NCBI GenBank assembly: GCA_039934475.1
Contig: JBDTMC010000500.1
Location: forward strand, 1 to 5,606
Direction of reading: 5' to 3'
Origin: JBDTMC01 sp039934475
GTDB taxonomy: Bacteria; Acidobacteriota; Terriglobia; Bryobacterales; Bryobacteraceae
DNA: 5,606 nt
Shown here: positions 1-2,691 of the stretch, in pieces
Layout of the letters: every line of letters begins with the position of its first letter
Position numbering within the stretch: the first letter of the stretch is position 1
Translations under genes and position numbers: made by a program
The notes under the pieces: generated by a model
Told to the model about the DNA's origin: nothing
Database searches by the model: none
Seen by the model: only the letters and a program-made list of their open reading frames with translations

Positions 1-2
1 AC

Positions 3-1004
3 TTCGGACCGAACGTGCTGTATCAGAATGCCGGCGATGGTACGTTTCGCGATGCTTCTGTGGAATCGGGGATCCGGGCCTTTCCCGGCAAAGGGATGGG
101 TGTGGGCGTTGCCGACTACGACCTCGACGGGCTGATGGACCTCTTTGTCACTAACGACAAGATGGACAATTCCTTGTTCCACAACAAGGGCGGTGGAAAG
201 TTCGAGGAGGTCGCCTTTGACGCGGGCGTGGCGCTGGCCGCCGGCGGGCATTTCATCTCCGGGATGGGAGTCGATTTCCGCGATATCGACAACGACGGCT
301 TACCGGATATCACCTTTGTCGCCCTCGAGAACGAGACGTTCCCATTGTTCCGGAATCTAGGGAAGCGCGGGTTTACAGATATCACCGAAAGCAGCGGCCT
401 GTTGTCGCTGACTTCCCCAATGGCCGGATACTCCCCGAACATTGCCGATTTCGACAACGACGGATGGAAGGATATTTTCGTAACGCGCGGCCACGTGCAA
501 TCGCTCGACTATGCGCCGAAGGTACAGGTGATCCAGCCGAACACGGTGTTTCGGAATTTGGGCGGCGCCATGTTCTCGGCACTCACGGGGGAGGCAGGCT
601 TAACCGCCAACCAGTCGAGCCGCCATCGGGGCGCTGCTGTTGGAGATTTGAATGGTGATGGGCGACTGGATGTGGTCGTCACCGCGATCACCGCGCCGGG
701 CGAGCTTTGGTTTAACGACAGCCCGGGTGCGGGACATTGGCTTGAGTTTGAGCTACAAGGGAAGAAAAGCAATCGCGACGGCATCGGCGCAAGAATCAAG
801 GTGACGGCCGGCGGAAAAGCTCAGTACAACCAGGTAGCGTTCGCCGCCGGGTACGCCTCATCCAGCGCCGGTCCCGTCCACTTCGGTTTGGGTTCCAACG
901 CGTCCGCGGACCTCGTGGAAATTCGCTGGCCCTCGGGCATCAAACAGGAACTGAAGAACGTCGCCGGCGATCATGTGGTGAAAGTTCCGGAACCGCCGCA
1001 ATAG
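3..1004 (+). CDS. CRTAC1-like FG-GAP/VCBS repeat protein with C-terminal ASPIC/UnbV domain, 5'-truncated by window edge
   Basis: The reading frame is open to the first bases of the window. Codons before the GTG at 15 encode FGPN and lead into LYQNAGDGTF, the usual loop inside an FG-GAP repeat, so that GTG is internal and the true start lies upstream. Counting from it as residue 1, four Asp-rich calcium-binding loops of VCBS/FG-GAP type are visible: DYDLDGLMD (34-42), DIDNDGLPD (90-98), DFDNDGWKD (145-153) and DLNGDGRLD (211-219). These predict blades of a beta-propeller. Residues about 253-325 match the ASPIC/UnbV domain, with SNRDGIGARIKV, HFGLG and VEIRWPSG. The protein ends with TAG at 1002-1004. 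Family members are usually about 500-650 residues, so perhaps 200 or more are missing, including any signal peptide. Such proteins are generally predicted to be secreted or surface-associated; no specific activity can be assigned. It converges with the next gene across 18 bp. Confidence 0.9.
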   Translation, partial: FGPNVLYQNAGDGTFRDASVESGIRAFPGKGMGVGVADYDLDGLMDLFVTNDKMDNSLFHNKGGGKFEEVAFDAGVALAAGGHFISGMGVDFRDIDNDGLPDITFVALENETFPLFRNLGKRGFTDITESSGLLSLTSPMAGYSPNIADFDNDGWKDIFVTRGHVQSLDYAPKVQVIQPNTVFRNLGGAMFSALTGEAGLTANQSSRHRGAAVGDLNGDGRLDVVVTAITAPGELWFNDSPGAGHWLEFELQGKKSNRDGIGARIKVTAGGKAQYNQVAFAAGYASSSAGPVHFGLGSNASADLVEIRWPSGIKQELKNVAGDHVVKVPEPPQ

Positions 1005-1022
1005 AGCCAGAGGGATCCAGGC

Positions 1023-2252
1023 CTACCACACGTGGACCGCCGCTACCCGCGGGTGGCCGGCCGCTCCGTGCACAACCGGAACCTTCAGCACAACCTGCAA
1101 ATTCCGCCCGCGCCAATTGGCCGGCAGCAATGGCACCAGTTCGGAGAAGTGCTGGGGATCGGTGAGAAAGTCACCGGCGCCCACGGTTCCGAAATGAGTG
1201 ATCCCGGCTGCGATCACCACCGGATGATCGGTGTTCACATCGAAGACCCGCGACACAATGGCGTAGTCGGTATCGATATCCCAGGATGGCCACGCGCCGG
1301 CCACTTTCCAATCGCGGCGATCCGGTTGCTGGCGATCCTGGACGAACGAAACTTCGTGCGAGGGGTCCTGTGCAAAAGTGAACCGAAGTTGGCCCGCCAG
1401 GCGGCGGGTCCATTGATTGTCAAAAGCGCCGATAAGTAACGCTGGCCTCTCACTCAAGTCTGCCGAAGAGGTAAACGCATCTCCACGTACGTGGAACGAC
1501 TTGCCGTGCCGGTCGAGGAACGTTGTCAACTTGACCAGCGAGATGGCGTCGTTGAGTGTGACGTAGCGATCACGTAGGATCACCAAGTCCTTCAGCGGTA
1601 TGGCTTTTGGTGCGGGAGCGCCGGTCTTGGCTGAATTCACGTCCGGCGCCTGAATGCGGTCCTGATCGCGGATGGATCGCAGATTGTATACCACCGGCTG
1701 GCCCATACAGATGAGGACATCGCCTTTGGCCTGTAGAACCGGCGCCCAGAACTGTTCCAGAGGGGTGCGCACCGGACGTAAGCTGAACCACAGAGTCAGA
1801 AGGATCGCCCCCGCGGTCACGGCGAGTACGGCGGCGAGCATTGGCCAGCGCCGCCTCCGCGCCACTGGAATAGGAGGTGCTACCGGCGGCGGCGTGAGGA
1901 TCTCGGCCTGATGGAATTCCGGAACGTACGATCCGGAGACCAGCGTGATACGCAACTCACCGGAATGTTCCGGCTCCTGGTAATACTGCGCCAGGCGCTT
2001 GCGGATCTCCGCCGCTGTAGCGCGGACCACTGGATCCTGGTTTGAGTCGTAGTCAGCCGGTCGACCGAATACTTCCACGCCGAGCGACCGCTCTTTGAGC
2101 CCCGCGATGTCACCCGCTAAGGCCCGTTCCGTCAAGTGGCGCAACAAGGCGTGACATCGCTTGCTGGTGCGGAACTGATGGCTACTGAGAAGGCGTTCGA
2201 GCTGCACCCGAGTTTCAGTGTCTAACGAAAATGAATGCGTCACCGATCCCAT
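1023..2252 (-). CDS. Bitopic membrane protein: cytoplasmic putative regulatory domain, one TM helix, periplasmic domain of unknown function
   Basis: The protein has 409 residues. Residues about 12-113 form a domain seen at the N-terminus of many acidobacterial and rhizobial proteins, including some annotated as adenylate cyclase-like or TPR proteins. Its hallmarks here are FRTSKRCHALLRHLTERALAG, LKERSLGVEVFGR (52-64), YDSNQDPVVRATAAEIRKRL (68-87) and GSYVPEF (107-113). The basic helix after DPVVR makes DNA binding plausible, but I know of no experimental proof. A Pro-rich linker (120-130) and RRRR (132-135) precede one hydrophobic helix (about 137-158). By the positive-inside rule the N-terminus is cytoplasmic and residues 160-409 are periplasmic. 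The periplasmic part carries GDVLICMG (177-184), PALLIGAFDNQWT (270-282), WDIDTDYAIVSRV (324-336) and GITHFGTVGAGDFLTDP (350-366). I recognise these as typical of acidobacterial hypothetical proteins, but not as a named enzyme fold. The gene is divergent from the Oar-like receptor, so a role as its sensor/regulator is inferred. The start is uncertain: the GTG at 2243-2241 (residue 4) has AGGA (2255-2252) at 8-nt spacing, better placed than anything before the ATG. Confidence 0.85.
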   Translation of the reverse strand: MGSVTHSFSLDTETRVQLERLLSSHQFRTSKRCHALLRHLTERALAGDIAGLKERSLGVEVFGRPADYDSNQDPVVRATAAEIRKRLAQYYQEPEHSGELRITLVSGSYVPEFHQAEILTPPPVAPPIPVARRRRWPMLAAVLAVTAGAILLTLWFSLRPVRTPLEQFWAPVLQAKGDVLICMGQPVVYNLRSIRDQDRIQAPDVNSAKTGAPAPKAIPLKDLVILRDRYVTLNDAISLVKLTTFLDRHGKSFHVRGDAFTSSADLSERPALLIGAFDNQWTRRLAGQLRFTFAQDPSHEVSFVQDRQQPDRRDWKVAGAWPSWDIDTDYAIVSRVFDVNTDHPVVIAAGITHFGTVGAGDFLTDPQHFSELVPLLPANWRGRNLQVVLKVPVVHGAAGHPRVAAVHVW

Positions 2253-2305
2253 CCTGCCCAGCGAAACACCAGTTGCATCGAGAGTCTTGCAGTTACAACC
2301 TTCAA

Positions 2306-2333
2306 GTTTACACCCGATCAGACGTACTGTACG
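2306..2333. repeat. Two-part direct repeat, copy 1 (GTTTACACCCG ... CGTACTG)
   Basis: GTTTACACCCG lies at 2306-2316 and CGTACTG at 2323-2329. Both elements recur in the same order in a second copy about 80 bp downstream, with a 2-nt difference in internal spacing. An eight-base exact match plus a separate seven-base exact match in the same order within about 110 bp is unlikely to be chance, so a duplicated protein-binding site is a reasonable reading. No known regulator consensus is recognised. Confidence 0.5.
2323..2333. promoter_or_regulatory. Perfect 11-bp palindrome CGTACTGTACG, candidate operator
   Basis: Two 5-bp arms, CGTAC and GTACG, flank a single central T. The palindrome sits in the divergent intergenic region, about 80-90 bp upstream of the minus-strand gene start and about 290 bp upstream of the receptor start. 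It overlaps the second element of direct-repeat copy 1, whereas the second copy (CGTACTGACCG) has degenerated in its right arm. Such symmetry fits a dimeric regulator, but the site is short and unproven. Confidence 0.4.
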
Positions 2334-2384
2334 CTCCCGTCAATTCACTTCTAGCTGACCGCGTAAGCCACCGCATTATCAACT

Positions 2385-2414
2385 GTTTACACGCGTAGCA
2401 TCCCGTACTGACCG
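2385..2414. repeat. Two-part direct repeat, copy 2 (GTTTACACGCG ... CGTACTG)
   Basis: GTTTACACGCG lies at 2385-2395, matching copy 1 in 10 of 11 positions, and CGTACTG lies at 2404-2410. The first elements of the two copies start 79 bp apart and the second elements 81 bp apart. Sequence between the two elements is poorly conserved, which points to two constrained blocks rather than a recent tandem duplication. Confidence 0.5.
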
Positions 2415-2454
2415 TAGGCATACTGCGGGAAGAGCGTAGCCTTTCCATAGTGGC

Positions 2455-2472
2455 GCCGGCTGAAAGGCCGGT
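2455..2472 (+). promoter_or_regulatory. Stem-loop capped by a GAAA (GNRA) tetraloop
   Basis: Read as plus-strand RNA, CCGGCU (2456-2461) pairs with GGCCGG (2466-2471) around a GAAA loop at 2462-2465. The closing U-G and an outer G-U pair (2455/2472) are wobbles. GNRA loops are stabilising in structured RNA. No U-tract follows, so this is not a standard intrinsic terminator. It may be part of the receptor's 5' leader or of a dispersed intergenic repeat. Whether it is transcribed is not shown by the sequence. Confidence 0.4.
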
Positions 2473-2480
2473 ACGGCTTT
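2463..2480 (+). promoter_or_regulatory. Alternative stem-loop, mutually exclusive with the GAAA hairpin
   Basis: AAAGGCCG (2463-2470) can pair with CGGCUUU (2474-2480) around a GUA loop with one bulged G. It uses the right arm and loop of the preceding GAAA hairpin, so the two cannot form together. A competing pair is what an RNA switch or attenuator would need, but no ligand-binding core or terminator U-run is recognisable. It may equally be a by-product of the repetitive GGC/GCC composition. Confidence 0.3.
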
Positions 2481-2482
2481 AG

Positions 2483-2498
2483 GGGCTCCCAGCAGCCC
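2483..2498 (+). promoter_or_regulatory. Short stem-loop in the receptor upstream region
   Basis: GGGCU (2483-2487) pairs with AGCCC (2494-2498) around a 6-nt loop. It lies 2 nt after the pair of alternative hairpins and may belong to the same structured element. Five base pairs alone are weak evidence. Confidence 0.25.
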
Positions 2499-2534
2499 GG
2501 GTTAGTTTCGTAAATAGGATCACGCAGAAACCGG

Positions 2535-2551
2535 CGCGCCGATGTGGCGCG
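2535..2551 (+). promoter_or_regulatory. Stem-loop, 6-bp GC stem
   Basis: CGCGCC (2535-2540) pairs perfectly with GGCGCG (2546-2551) around the 5-nt loop GAUGU. It lies about 70 nt before the receptor start codon. There is no U-tract, so termination is unlikely. Confidence 0.35.
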
Positions 2552-2585
2552 AAAGTGGCGTCACTCGATGTTAATTCGCGATCAC

Positions 2586-2604
2586 GCCGGCCTCGTCGGC
2601 CGGT
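2586..2604 (+). promoter_or_regulatory. Stem-loop just upstream of the receptor ribosome binding site
   Basis: CCGGCC (2587-2592) pairs perfectly with GGCCGG (2598-2603) around UCGUC, with an outer G-U wobble pair (2586/2604). The stem ends about 6 nt before the Shine-Dalgarno sequence, so in the mRNA it could influence ribosome access or message stability. This is inferred from position alone. Confidence 0.4.
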
Positions 2605-2609
2605 ATTTG

Positions 2610-2616
2610 AAGGGAG
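2610..2616 (+). promoter_or_regulatory. Ribosome binding site of the Oar-like receptor
   Basis: AAGGGAG ends 3 nt before the ATG at 2620. The spacing is a little short, but this is the only Shine-Dalgarno-like sequence near a start codon that is directly followed by a credible signal peptide, so it fixes the start of the receptor gene. Confidence 0.7.
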
Positions 2617-2619
2617 ACT

Positions 2620-2691
2620 ATGAAGGATTCCATTCTCCGCATCATCATTCCTGTTGTGCTCCTGCTCACCTTCGCCTTCGCGGCGACGGCC
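2620..2691 (+). other. Signal peptide of the Oar-like receptor
   Basis: The short N-region carries K2 and R7, followed by an uninterrupted hydrophobic core (about residues 8-22). Ala-Thr-Ala before Gln25 fits the AXA rule for signal peptidase I. There is no lipobox cysteine, so Sec export and outer-membrane insertion are expected rather than lipoprotein processing. Confidence 0.75.

Larger units (their letters stand above)
2253..2619. promoter_or_regulatory. Shared 367-bp divergent intergenic control region
   Basis: No plausible gene is seen between the two divergent starts. The region must hold promoters for both genes, but I find no convincing sigma70 pair; boxes such as TTTACA (2386-2391) lack a well-spaced -10 partner. 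The half nearer the minus-strand gene (2306-2414) carries a duplicated two-part motif and an 11-bp palindrome, candidates for operator sites. The half nearer the receptor (2455-2604) carries several GC-rich stem-loops ending just before the ribosome binding site. The stem-loops could belong to the receptor's 5' leader if transcription starts upstream of about 2450, or could be a dispersed intergenic repeat. The role of the region is inferred from gene layout. Confidence 0.65.

Noticed and set aside
1005..1022. Bidirectional terminator between the convergent genes
   Set aside because: The 18-bp gap holds only short restriction-site-like palindromes (GGATCC, AGGCCT), with no stable stem and no T-tract on either strand.
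1032..1439. Plus-strand open frame of 135 codons opposite the membrane protein
   Set aside because: It is antisense to conserved motifs of the minus-strand gene and looks like a shadow frame with no domain.
2286..2316. Sigma70 promoter TTGCAG ... TACACC
   Set aside because: The -10 candidate is poor and spacing is uncertain; similar weak pairs occur elsewhere in the region, so no promoter is called.
2518..2604. Cyclic-di-GMP (GEMM-I) riboswitch, prompted by CACGCA near a CGAAAG sequence
   Set aside because: The conserved core segments and receptor-helix arrangement are absent; only short fragments match by chance.
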